Assembly: GCA_907163375.1 (NCBI GenBank)
Contig: CAJQUW010005759.1
Location: forward strand, 1 to 64,000
Length of the DNA: 64,000 nucleotides
Origin: Prostheceraeus crozeri
Lineage: Eukaryota > Platyhelminthes > Polycladida > Euryleptidae
Direction of reading: 5' to 3'
Made by a program: the position numbers and the translations under genes. This document shows, in pieces, positions 54,729-64,000 of the stretch (positions are counted from its first letter, which is position 1; each line of letters begins with the position of its first letter). The notes beneath the pieces were generated by a model, which was not told the DNA's origin, did not search any database, and saw only the letters and a program-made list of their open reading frames with translations.

Positions 54729-57268
54729 TTGTCGGTCTGATGACAATGAGCGTCGGTCTGATGACAACAGAATGTAGGCCTATACAATGAAAATATGTGA
54801 AGAATGTGAATATGAATTCATGGCTATAGAAGTAGAAATGGATGGAGATGTACCACTTCAGTCTGGTTCATGCTGGCACCGATATTGTCATGCCAGGAAC
54901 TCCTAAATATCAATTCCGCTATTTTCTGGTGTAGGCCTTGAGACTAATTCAGGAGCCTAGGCTAAGTATGTCACCTGAACGATGTCTTTCTCACACATTT
55001 AAACATTAGACAGCTTAGTGTGGGCTCCAATATTCAGCAAGTAGCCTAACTGAAGCATCACACCAAGACGAGTAGCGAATACCTCCTACGCAAATATGTA
55101 TGAAGTTTATTGTATTCACATCACAGCTGAGGTTCAAGCTCCGGTAGAGCACGCAGTCGTGCTGGTGATGCATACAGGGCTATTGTCTTCCACGCATCTT
55201 CCCATGTAGCATGCCTGTTGATTGGTCAACACCAAATTTCTGCTGCATAAGTCGATAAGCATTGCTTTTTTATCACTGTGAGTGATATCTTGTACACCGA
55301 TGGACGTGTTAGCGAAGAAGAGAGAAAGAGATCGAAAATACCGTCTCAAAAAGAAAGATGATGAAGGATACAGGGCAAGGCGAAGAGAAATATGTAGAAA
55401 TTCATACAAGAAGAAAAGTGAGCAGTTATCATCAAGAGATAAAAGAATGCAAAGAGGCAAGTGGAGGAAAAGTCAACGAGTGTGCCGAGAAAAAAGAAAG
55501 ACCAACCAGGGAAGGAATCGGGAAGAAGATCAATTGAATTCATCACAGTCCAGCTCAAAGAAAGAAGCAGCTAATATCGGAAAAACAGAAAAGAAGAGTA
55601 CAGATCTGCAGTCTTCGAAAAGAAAATCATCTGAAAAAGAAAGCTCTGTGGCGACTTTCGAAGCGCTTTGCAAATCTGAAGAAGAGATACGAAGGTTGCA
55701 ATCTCTCGAATGAGTCTCGTGACCCTACACACGATGCAATGCCTTCTACGAGTAGAATGGTCAGTGATATCATGAAGAGCCGATTACAAACACGAGTCAG
55801 TTTGCAAGCGTATTTATCCATGTTGCACGATTTGAATAGCGGAAGAAAGAAGATTCTAATCGAAACTGCCAGGAGGGTTTCTCAGAAGTATAGAGGTATG
55901 AAGAAACACTTTCAACGCACAACCAGAATCGCCAATAAAGCACTACGTCAATCTCACCAAGAAAGTGAGCACCGCTCCACTGCACAGAAAAAGCAGAAGA
56001 TTACAGAAAAAAGAATCAGCGAGTTCTATTGTCGAGACGACAATAGTCGCATGACAGCGGGCAAGAAAGAGACTGTAACGAAAAAGAAACTGAAAATGCA
56101 GAAGCGTTACATGCATTTTTCACAAGATTTGTTATACGAAAAGTTCTTAGCGGAGTCTAATGATCTTCAGATTGGCAGGACGACTTTCTACAAATACAAA
56201 CCATTCTGGGTATTGCGACCTCGAATAAACGATAGAGAACAATGCTTGTGTATCAAATGCTCGAATTTGCAGGTAAGCTGTAGCACAATGTGTCTATTGT
56301 TGATAACATGTCTTGTATATCGGTAATTCATACGTATATTAGGCCTACATATCATATCATAAATGCATTTAGACATATTAAACTATCTTAATATGTTCAC
56401 CTTATTATACTATTAATTAGGTTAGATACAGGCACTCTGCTTCTGCGGGCTATTAAATTTCATAAAAATCAATATGCTGAATCAAATGTCGTATATCTAG
56501 TTCTCGATTGATTTTATCCATACTCAATAAGGAGTGGCCTTTTTGTATTACATGCTGTAAGTTTTATGAGAAATGAGTCGTATGTGCAAGAGCTTATGTC
56601 AATTATAAATTTCTTGGATCATGCATGCATACTAATACTACATATTCAAAGGAGGAAAGTTGGTCAATCAATTCAGTTTAAATGAATTAAGATAAATTAC
56701 ATGTGAAGGAATGCAAAAGGTCATATTTCAATATTTATTCAATATTTAATTATCATAAAGTGTGCATTATTGTTTATTTATTGAAATTTTTGACATTATC
56801 ATTTTGTAGGTGCATCAACGAGAGATCAACCAATGGAAGAATCTGCTCAGGAATCTCAAACCGATGAGTGGGATAATGAATTGTCATCATGTGAACTGGA
56901 ACAACGGTCAAATATTTTACCGCGAACTAGCATGCCACTGCAGTCCTAATGCAGATTGTGATTGCTTCAACAAGAAGCAGTGGAAGTTTTTGTAACTGTA
57001 TTTTTTGGATGCGGATGTTTTTTTATCCAGAATGATCTTTTGTTGACACACGGACTTCTTTTTATTCAAAGGATTTCTATTAATACAAAATAGGTTTATT
57101 TACATCAGAATATGCTAGTAGGTGTGAAGATTCCCCGAAACAGTCTTTATTGAGCAGTCTAAAATGATATACAGAGGCACAAGTTTAATTTCTAACAATC
57201 TAGGGTTGAATTCATCAAACAGAAACATATTGTCATCAGACCGACGCACATTGTCATCAGACCGACGC
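54729..57268 (+). mobile_element. Unassigned DNA-transposon-like unit with doubled GTCGGTCTGATGACAA ends
   Basis: The left end carries GTCGGTCTGATGACAATGAG then CGTCGGTCTGATGACAAC, a 20-base unit twice. The right end (57230-57268) carries the same doubled unit in reverse complement. Between them lies a single gene (55300-56995). Doubled inverted ends around one DNA-binding-like gene suggest a DNA transposon of about 2.5 kb. I could not determine a target duplication or name its superfamily. Confidence 0.55.
55300..56995 (+). pseudogene. Basic coiled Cys-rich protein of unassigned transposon-like family; frameshift and one intron
   Basis: The first frame from ATG 55300 is a very basic coiled region (RERDRKYRLKKKDDEGYRAR, then SSRDKRMQRGKWRKSQ). 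A frame change near 55615 leads to KRFANLKKRYEGC and on to 56272 with LIETARRVSQKYRG, RISEFYCRDDNSRMTAGKKE, FLAESNDLQIGRTTFYKYKP and REQCLCIKCSNLQ. A strong donor CAG|GTAAGC at 56272/56273 and acceptor TTTTGTAG at 56809 are both phase 0. Exon 2 reads MNCHHVNWNNGQIFYREL, then ACHCSPNADCDCFN to the stop at 56993. I recognise this as a repeated animal protein family with Cys-x-Cys clusters, probably transposon-encoded, but I know no catalytic assignment. Relatives seem longer between the two exons, so a deletion is possible. Confidence 0.6.
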
Positions 57269-57314
57269 TTCTAAAAACTTAAATGCTTGAAATATCAAAA
57301 TTGCGTGAAATGGT

Positions 57315-57743
57315 GTGGTTGTCATATCAAAATTCGTTGTTAGCATGTTGATTTACATAGTTTCAGACTATCACATCAAAGATTTTCGAACTTTCATTTT
57401 GGACACACGAAAATGCACCTTTTTGGCGGATTTCCCCAACAACATCTGTAATCAGAAATGTGTAATTTATCAGCTAAAGTGTGATAAGTGTGATAACTTC
57501 TACATTGGAAGCACCATAAGACCATTACATGTCCGTTGCCGTGAGCATAAAACAAACAGCAAGTCTTCCATGTATAGCCATCTTCAGGAATGTCACAGTT
57601 ACAACTTTTCCACAACCATTCTTTCCCACGATAGTGATTCATCAAACCTAAGACTTCGTGAAGCATATTATATTGGAAAAATGAAACCAACAATTAACAG
57701 CAAAATCGAGCTCAACAATTATGCAGATTTTCTTTTTGATTAA
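57315..57743 (+). pseudogene. Penelope-like GIY-YIG endonuclease, uninterrupted domain
   Basis: The frame reads KCVIYQLKCDKCDNFYIGST followed by IRPLHVRCREHK, SSMYSHLQECH, and LREAYYIGKMKPTINSKIEL to a stop at 57741. All GIY-YIG motifs are present (VIY, YIG, the Arg of RPLHVR, the Glu of REAYYIG and the terminal Asn). Only the endonuclease end of the PLE survives here. About 250 bp of AT-rich 3' sequence and the inverted-repeat arm follow. Confidence 0.8.
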
Positions 57744-57995
57744 AAATATTTTCTATTATGTAAAAATATTAAAACATGACAATGTATTACATTATAACAG
57801 TATCAAATTTCTAATTCACACCCCTTACCTTCTTCCAATCGTTTTATAGCTTTATATTTTTTATCCTTGTATGATATGTGCATGTACTTATAACTCAAGC
57901 TTTTGTATTGCTAATCCATTTCTATGTCCTTTGTTTTCATATCTAGTCAGGTCATCATTAAGATGCTATTGGTACTATGTAACCCAAGACTACCT

Positions 57996-58230
57996 GTTCC
58001 ATATCCCTTCCCCCTTTTGTATTCAATATTGTTATTAAGACATAGACGTCGGTGTGAATTTTGAATTTTATACTAGACCATATTTCCTTCCTTTTTATCT
58101 GAAGATAGTTAACGGATGTTAACTGAAATTAATTGTAAGAAATATGAAAAAGAAAATAAAACCACCATCATTCTATATTGGCTCTTTCCAACTACAATCA
58201 AATAATGTAAAATAGCCAAGACAATATATT
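57996..58230 (+). repeat. Inverted repeat, right arm (partner 54489-54724)
   Basis: GTTCCATATCCCTTCCCCCT to the AT-rich end CAATATATT. It sits downstream of the PLE endonuclease, as a PLE terminal sequence would. Confidence 0.9.
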
Positions 58231-58932
58231 CAAAACTATACATAAAAGGTTTTGATTCTTGCGGAAGTATCATCAGTTGGCCAAATGGAGCAACATATTG
58301 CAAGAATTGGCGATGATGCATGTTTCAACCTTAAACCTACCTTCATCACAGTATCACATCGTGTTGTCAGTTGCGTATATTCGGATGGACAGCATATTCC
58401 GACTGTGTCTCATTCAGTAAATATGATTTGTGAGCTGATGAAAAGGTTTATTTATTGATAAACCGTTGATAGACTGTGATACAGACTCTGCTAGGAGCTG
58501 ATAAATGACCAAGTACGATTTGTGTTACTGTCTAGCTTACTGTCTAACATATGTAAGTAACATGTGACTCTTGCACATGAATGTTTAACATATGGATGTG
58601 TTTCATCTAATAAAGAAAACACACACGATGTGATCTTGGTTTGACAAGGTTGTTTTCTCTCTCTCAGTTTCACATCGGGATACAACCAGCTGAGAAACTT
58701 TCAGAACAAAATTTCATTTCTTTCTACATGAAAGGAAATTTAGTGAACTTTATTCATGTCGATGGAAACAATCTTCGGCATAGCAATTTAACCGTAGAAT
58801 TAGATTGTTTATTCGTGTCATTTTGCTAGAAGTGTAAACTGATTGAAAACGATGGTACATGTAGGAGCTTACTAAGTGGGTAAAAATAAATGTTTAATAC
58901 GAGCGTACCTTGCAGAGATAGGAAAAGTAGTT
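58231..58932. other. No gene recognised
   Basis: AT-rich; two short frames (58252-58458 and 58641-58829) lack recognisable motifs. Confidence 0.45.
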
Positions 58933-59370
58933 GTAATGTCAACTCTATGGACATTGTGATTATATGATTATTTGTCTGCATTAATTTTATTTGTCAATGA
59001 CAAGTCTTAACTCCGGTCAAAAATATAATTACACATCATGCTACGGGTCGTTTTGGTTTTTCTGGTGATTACCGGTCTCAACACCTTATGAATCTTTATC
59101 AAAACTATGTGAATTATATTAGAGACTTGCTATGAACATTATTTAGAATATTATGCAGTGTCGGTGCATCATGATCGTACATTTTCCTAAGCTGTTGTTG
59201 TAATGACATTTTTTGACCGGAATAATCTCCAAAAAAACCTTAAACGACCCGTTTAGCATGACGTGTAATTATATTCCAGGAAATATTTGGAGTCAAGACT
59301 TGTCATTGACAAATAGAATTAATGCAGACAAACAATTATATAATCACAATGTCCATAGAGTAGACATTAC
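58933..59370. repeat. Fold-back: arms 58933-59090 and 59205-59370
   Basis: GTAATGTCAACTCTATGGAC at 58933 pairs with GTCCATAGAGTAGACATTAC ending at 59370. The arms continue inward for about 150 bases, including TTGTCAATGACAAGTCTT. The loop is about 115 bases. No ORF. The right arm runs directly into the dispersed repeat at 59383. Confidence 0.85.
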
Positions 59371-59382
59371 AATAGTCTTGTG

Positions 59383-59535
59383 TCGCTTGCGGATTGCTGT
59401 GAATTCCTTCAAAATGCTCCGATCGCCACGATTCCTTCAGAATGAAAGAATTCAGATCATTGCGCAAACGTTTTCGCCATAATGCTTGACCCTCGATTAT
59501 CATCAAAAAAGTTAGCAGGCGCACGAAAAAGCGTT
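59383..59535 (-). repeat. Dispersed repeat, copy 2 (partner 15413-15560)
   Basis: The reverse complement of this stretch aligns with 15413-15560, sharing TGATCTGAATTCTT and CGCAAGCGAC. Here it abuts a fold-back that is absent at the other copy. Confidence 0.7.
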
Positions 59536-59619
59536 CACAAACTTTTCTGTAGAACGTGACATCGACTGCATCTCTTTGAAACTGCGTAACAGTCACTGAA
59601 ACTGCGTACAGTTTTCTGT

Positions 59620-60409
59620 GTTCAATACAGGGATGCGAAGTCCTATCATTTTGATAGGACTCCGACTCCGGGGGTTGATAGGACTCCGGCTTTTGATAGG
59701 ACTCCGACTCCGACTCCGGGTGGCAAGCATAGGCATATATAGCCTAGTTTTGAAAAAACTGGTAACCTACAGCATAGTTCATTATTGGCTTACCTGAACT
59801 TATGTTTAGTGATCATTCCTGTATAAATTATCAATCATTTTCGATGAGTCTATCAAATGTCGCTTTAAATTGGATGCATGAGACTCGGCTCCTCCCATCT
59901 TGCTGATATGTGCTTCACACGGTTTTTCTCCAGTCTCCACCAGACAGGAAAATACCCCATTCTTCAAAAATATGACTACACTTTCGATTTCAATATGCGC
60001 TTTGGAGGAGCCATCATATACGATTAACGTGATAGTAAGAGGTAATGTTCTCAAACAAACTAATATTTCATTTTTGTCTCTGATGTGACCTTTGATGCGT
60101 AAGTGTGATCGAGGATAGGAAGGCTTGTCTTCTCTACTAAATCACCGAGTGAAAATACAATCCTTTTTCACTATCACGGTTCATTCCCTCAACTATTATA
60201 AGCTTTGCATGCCCTGCTGTCTCTGTACTTTTGCTTGACGGAGAAAGTTGACAGTGACAGCTATATGCACGAGAATAGTTTTGCTTGTATTTTACTTCGG
60301 GTCTAGTTATAGGCCGGAGTCCGGAGTCCCATCATTTGATAGGACTCCGACTCCGACTCCAGCAGAAATGATAGGACTCCGACTTCGACTCCGCACCCCT
60401 GGTTCAATG
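59620..60409. mobile_element. hAT non-autonomous element (59628-60401), same family as 42.4 kb
   Basis: Left end CAGGGATGCGAAGTC and right end (reverse complement CAGGGGTGCGGAGTC) are inverted. Flanking octamers GTTCAATA (59620-59627) and GTTCAATG (60402-60409) match 7/8. Both ends carry ATAGGACTCCGACTCC arrays. The 774-bp element keeps a degraded BED finger on the minus strand. Confidence 0.88.
59806..60054 (-). pseudogene. hAT BED zinc finger remnant
   Basis: Reading minus, FLKNGVFSCLVETGEKPCEA followed by SHASNLKRHLIDSS matches the BED finger of the 42.8-kb element (SYASNLKRHLMRCH), but the last zinc-binding His is lost. No catalytic region follows. Confidence 0.6.
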
Positions 60410-61639
60410 TTGAACTGGCTGCTCATTGTTCAATTGCTGTGTTATTATGTCAGCAGACTGCGCCATCTCATTTGCGCTATATGTTCCAATGCTTCCTTAC
60501 TGGTCAAACAAAAGAAGAGACAACCTGTCTAATTCTGTGATTTTAAAGGTCCTTAATTTTATACTTACATGTACATGTACATTCACAGTACGTTCTCAAT
60601 ATTGTGTTTGACGTTTCATTGAGACATGAATTGTCTCACAGTTGATTATAAAGTATGTCTGCCTCAACTATAAACTGAATCGTAAAGTCAAATCCCAAAT
60701 AAGATCATCTATGTTGTCCATCCGCCATAATAATTGCTTCACATACAGATCTCAAATAATTGCGGTGACCAAACTAAATTATCTGAAGACTAATCAACTT
60801 GAATTTCTAAAAGCACAGGAAATTGCAATTTTAGGAAGTTAATTTGGAATTGAGAGAAGCGCAACGTCTTCTAAAATGCGATTATTTTTCTAACAAGCCT
60901 TTCTGCTGTCTTGATCAATGTTTGTACATTTTCTGATACAATTGGGAGTTTGTTGAGAGAGTAATATGATGCTTTCGTAATAAATGTAGAAAACAATATA
61001 AATTTGACATCATCATGATTTGTAGATTTACTCACCATTCATAGTAGTCAATGACAACAATTGAGCTGCTTAATTGCCGTCATGTGTTACATGACTCAAT
61101 ATTGGCAAGGTTACAGATCATTAATTTACTTACAACATGTAAATTGAATATCTAAAGAGAATCAAGTCAGTACAAAATATTTGACAGATAATGAATGATT
61201 TTGCAGTAAATAATTGCAATGTCAAAATAATTTGAGAGATTTGTTTATTTTTCACATAATGTAATTTTCAAGTATTTGCACGTTTTATGGAAAAAGTTTG
61301 CTCAGTTACAAGATTGAATGAATAACAAACCTTTGTTTAAATTCCTTCATCTATCACAGACACGAGGTGAAAGTGACAAATCCATTTTTGGCTTCTATGT
61401 AAGGTGTCGGATTACACCTGTTGCAGATTCCATGGTAATCCCTTTGTAGAATCTATGGTAATGCTTCAATTGTCTATGCCGCGATGTCATAGAAATGTGA
61501 TTCTTGTTGATGATTGCTCAGCATTCTGCTCGATTGAGGACTTGAGTTTCTGAAATAAGATGACTTGTTAATCAAGTTTGAGTTGAAGCACACAGGCTGC
61601 TAAGGAGTGCACATGAGATGGATCGGTCGTCGTAGTGCA
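60410..61639. other. No gene recognised
   Basis: AT-rich sequence without recognisable ORFs or repeats. Confidence 0.45.
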
Positions 61640-61882
61640 GTCGAGTGTCAACCCCTCCCCAAGTCCCCCGACTTAATTGCTCCCGACTTCTTCATATGAG
61701 GGTTATTTTGGACAGATTGTTTACACTACGAAGCCAAGAAACACCAATGATTTCAAGGACAAAGTTCGGCTGGATGTTCAGATCATTTACAACACTGATG
61801 ATCTCCTTGCCAAAGTGATGCTAAGTTTTCGTCATCATCTTCCTATCCTCCTGCAGACCGATGGTTTCACAGTGAACAGCTG
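61640..61882 (+). pseudogene. mariner-type transposase C-terminal fragment
   Basis: One frame reads KSPDLIAPDFFI then a stop (TGA) where relatives have Trp. After a frame change near 61703 it continues GYFGQIVYTTKPRNTNDFKD, then LLAKVMLSFRHHLPILLQTD and G. The SPDLxPxDFFLWG...VY.TKP...DLKDKIR...LAKVM.SFRHRL order is the conserved end of mariner-like transposases. No inverted ends were found. Confidence 0.7.
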
Positions 61883-62955
61883 AAAAGCTGTCATTTAACT
61901 GACACATAATGATGGTCGGGTGCAACTATATTCCACTCGATTTGCAGAATACAGACGACTTTTGAAATAATTTCAGTTTATTTTTCTTGATATTTTTGAG
62001 AAAAAATACATTACTAATTATATACTACTTATGATATACTCATTTGAAAAAATAGCTGTCACATTTTCTAACTGACTGTCATATTTAGTAACTGCATACC
62101 GTGAGCATTCCATGTCGTACATAGAGCTTCACAAAAAACGCAAAATATAATCAGATATTGAACGTTTCGAAAAATACTTTTTTCAATCACTGTAAAAGTC
62201 ACTTTCTTGTCTGCTCTGTTAGTGCCTGCAATGATCCAAATTTTACCGAGTAGCTTCATATCATCTCATCATTCAGTCAACTCAGCTCCTCTACATTTTC
62301 CTCATATTACTTCCTGTGTGAATTTAAGTCAAAGGGTTGACGTTAGCAACTGATCCAGGTCAATTGTGAACAGGAAAAATGCTATTTACGGGCACTACCG
62401 AAGTTCATTGGAAATGAGTCTCCTCAACTATGACGCTTCCTGTATGCGCCGCTGTCGTCGCTTCCTTCAAATACTTCTGTTTTGATAGATAATCTAATTA
62501 TTCACTGCTTTTCTATTTGTCCTCGGAACAGCATATGGTGGCTATCGACAACATTCAAGGACACATTTTTATTGAACTCCATCACCAGAGACAGTGGCAG
62601 CTTTTCGGGCTAGGTTATGCCCATCATGTCGTCGCCATCGACACTCAACATAGCGACTTAATTGTTTGATTTTGTATGACATCGATCCGTATAATGTACG
62701 GGTAGGGCTATACGTACATGTACGTACGATGATCCTCTTTGGAACATACCAACTATCACGATTTTCAAGCCTGCAAGATGTTTGATGGCGCTTGATAAAA
62801 ACGTGAGCCCTTATAATGCAGTACTCATTTGCTCATTAAATTCACAATTCAATTTGAAAACTAATCTACGCGTGTAGGTAGCATTAGTCTTTAGAATCAG
62901 CCTAATAAATCAGAAGTCAAAATAAAAAGTTTGAATTCAGGACTGAACGAACAAT
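61883..62955. other. No gene recognised
   Basis: No supportable ORF, RNA gene or repeat structure was seen here. Confidence 0.45.
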
Positions 62956-63589
62956 TTATTTGAACAGAAGATCCAATCTGAAATTACCTTTCAAAAACGT
63001 TTTGATAGCACGTTCGTGCACATCAGACCTCTCAATTTCTGACAACAAACGTCTCTCGATTGAGATCGGGGACAGTTGGCAAAGTCCGTTATCCGACATT
63101 ATGGGCCTCAAGTAAGTTTTGACACGCATTAAAGTGGAGAACGATCTTTCACAAGACGATGTAGTCACCGGGATGTTCAACAACAGTTGTAGCGGCTTTG
63201 TTACTTCTGGCAACGCTCGAGTCAATGCATTTCGGTAAATGTAAGTCAACATTTCTTGAAGAGAAATTCGAAAATCGGTGTCACTGTATAGGTACGACAA
63301 TTCACTTAGAAGACGAGCTTCGTTGAAAAAGATCCATGCTTAAGAAGCAACCTTTGGAGCAGCGGAACATGAAAACAGCGCATGAACTGTGTTCAAAATG
63401 TTGGAAAACCGAAAATTCTTTGATTGAGGAAAATGTTTCCTCCAGGCTGGAACAAGGGAGATCAATCATTTCAAAGTACATTGCACGATAATCAAACCTG
63501 CTCCCAACAGGGAGATTTACATGCTGCAAAGCTTTCTGCTCGAACTGATGAAAGTTGGCTTCATTGTGCAAGCTTTCGAGAAAATTCAA
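62956..63589 (-). pseudogene. hAT-type transposase C-terminal part (ZMYM1-like), frameshifted
   Basis: Reading minus, the 3' piece (63300-62956) has the hAT dimerisation signature: ALPEVTKPLQLLLNIPVTTS followed by SCERSFSTLMRVKTYLRP, ending FLKGNFRLDL. The 5' piece (63589 to about 63302) contains YRAMYFEMIDLPCSSLEETF, resembling the segment before it in hAT proteins of the ZMYM1-like type. They are joined by a frameshift near 63305. Ends of the element and the catalytic core were not found; the gene may extend past the window. Confidence 0.75.
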
Positions 63590-64000
63590 AAAATTTGATA
63601 TTATTTCTTGATTTTTACCACATCGGTTTCCTGACTTTGTGTCATTTAAAACACCTCACTAGAGTGGTCGAATATAGGAATATTGAAGAATATACCTCCA
63701 AAAGAAAGCAGAATTCAAAGTTCTGTAAATACCAGACCAGACCAAACAAACAAACAACTCACAGTGATTTGATCCCTAGTGGTTGATTCATAATTCAAAA
63801 AGTCAGAGAATGCCAGTCTGGAGATATCATTTCACAAGAGTGTCCTCAGCATCTCCGCGTGTTGTACATGTATGCTGTATGCGAATAAAGCTTCAATGAT
63901 TCCTGCAGACATCTTGTCTGGCTGGTCGCGCCTTATCTCACCATTTATTTGCCAGATTTATTGCTTCAATTATTTCCTCTGAGGGTGGTTTGGAAGCACA
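63590..64000. other. No gene recognised at the window edge
   Basis: Could contain upstream parts of the minus-strand hAT gene, but no motif is visible. Confidence 0.4.

Noticed and set aside
54489-58230. Reading the 236-bp arms as simple terminal inverted repeats of one DNA transposon
   Set aside because: The inner unit has its own doubled inverted ends, and the right arm follows a PLE endonuclease. A single-element reading is not the simplest, though not excluded.
1-64000. A bacterial or phage defence-type system or CRISPR array
   Set aside because: No operons, ribosome-binding sites or spaced identical repeats are present. Spliced, AT-rich, element-laden DNA with animal transposon families points to a metazoan genome.

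Overview
The window reads as invertebrate metazoan genomic DNA, AT-rich and dominated by transposable elements. There is no operon structure. Coding pieces are split by GT/AG-type introns, element types are those of animals (Penelope-like retroelements, hAT, pogo/Tigger, Tc1, Harbinger, piggyBac, CACTA-like, Gypsy Gag), and the palindromic octamer TAGGCCTA is strikingly frequent. That octamer is a habit I associate with aquatic invertebrates, echinoderms among them, but the phylum is not settled here. Only two loci look like host genes: an intact single-exon SLC16-like (monocarboxylate-transporter family) gene at 22045-23388 (+), and a terminal GPCR-like exon at 46947-47518 (-). Almost everything else recognisable is a dead or non-autonomous element.

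Layout. 0.7-2.7 kb: frameshifted CACTA/tnp2-type transposase (-). 4.66-6.94 kb: pogo/Tigger-type element with a hAT MITE (8-bp target duplication) nested in its 5' part. 9.74-10.48 kb: hAT non-autonomous element with G-rich ends. 10.97-13.5 kb: decayed Penelope-like element (PLE) with a stop codon in its YVDD box. 16.07-19.0 kb: two copies of a fold-back repeat around a PLE endonuclease remnant. 20.87-21.78 kb: Harbinger deletion derivative keeping parts of both Harbinger genes, followed by the SLC16-like gene. 25.77-27.60 kb: almost complete Tc1 element with one stop. 29.4-32.4 kb: two copies of an 8-bp-TSD MITE, the second interrupted by a 5'-truncated PLE that made its own duplication. 34.3-36.3 kb: reverse transcriptase remnant with a piggyBac derivative inside. 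38.3-41 kb: PLE pieces in scrambled order. 42.4-43.5 kb: hAT deletion derivative (BED finger plus C-terminal dimerisation region).

44.2-44.6 kb: PLE endonuclease (-). 46.9-53.9 kb: GPCR-like exon, a pair of ~410-bp inverted arms, a third MITE copy, Gypsy Gag and Tc1/mariner fragments, and a long PLE. 54.5-58.2 kb: ~236-bp inverted arms enclosing a transposon-like unit whose basic, coiled, Cys-rich protein I cannot assign to a named superfamily; this is my best candidate for something poorly described. 58.9-60.4 kb: a fold-back and another hAT derivative of the same family as the 42-kb one. 61.6-63.6 kb: mariner and hAT transposase fragments.

The parts do not form a cooperating system. The story is a graveyard with readable nesting order, in which PLE fragments recur at least eight times, several with a short hammerhead-like or hairpin motif.
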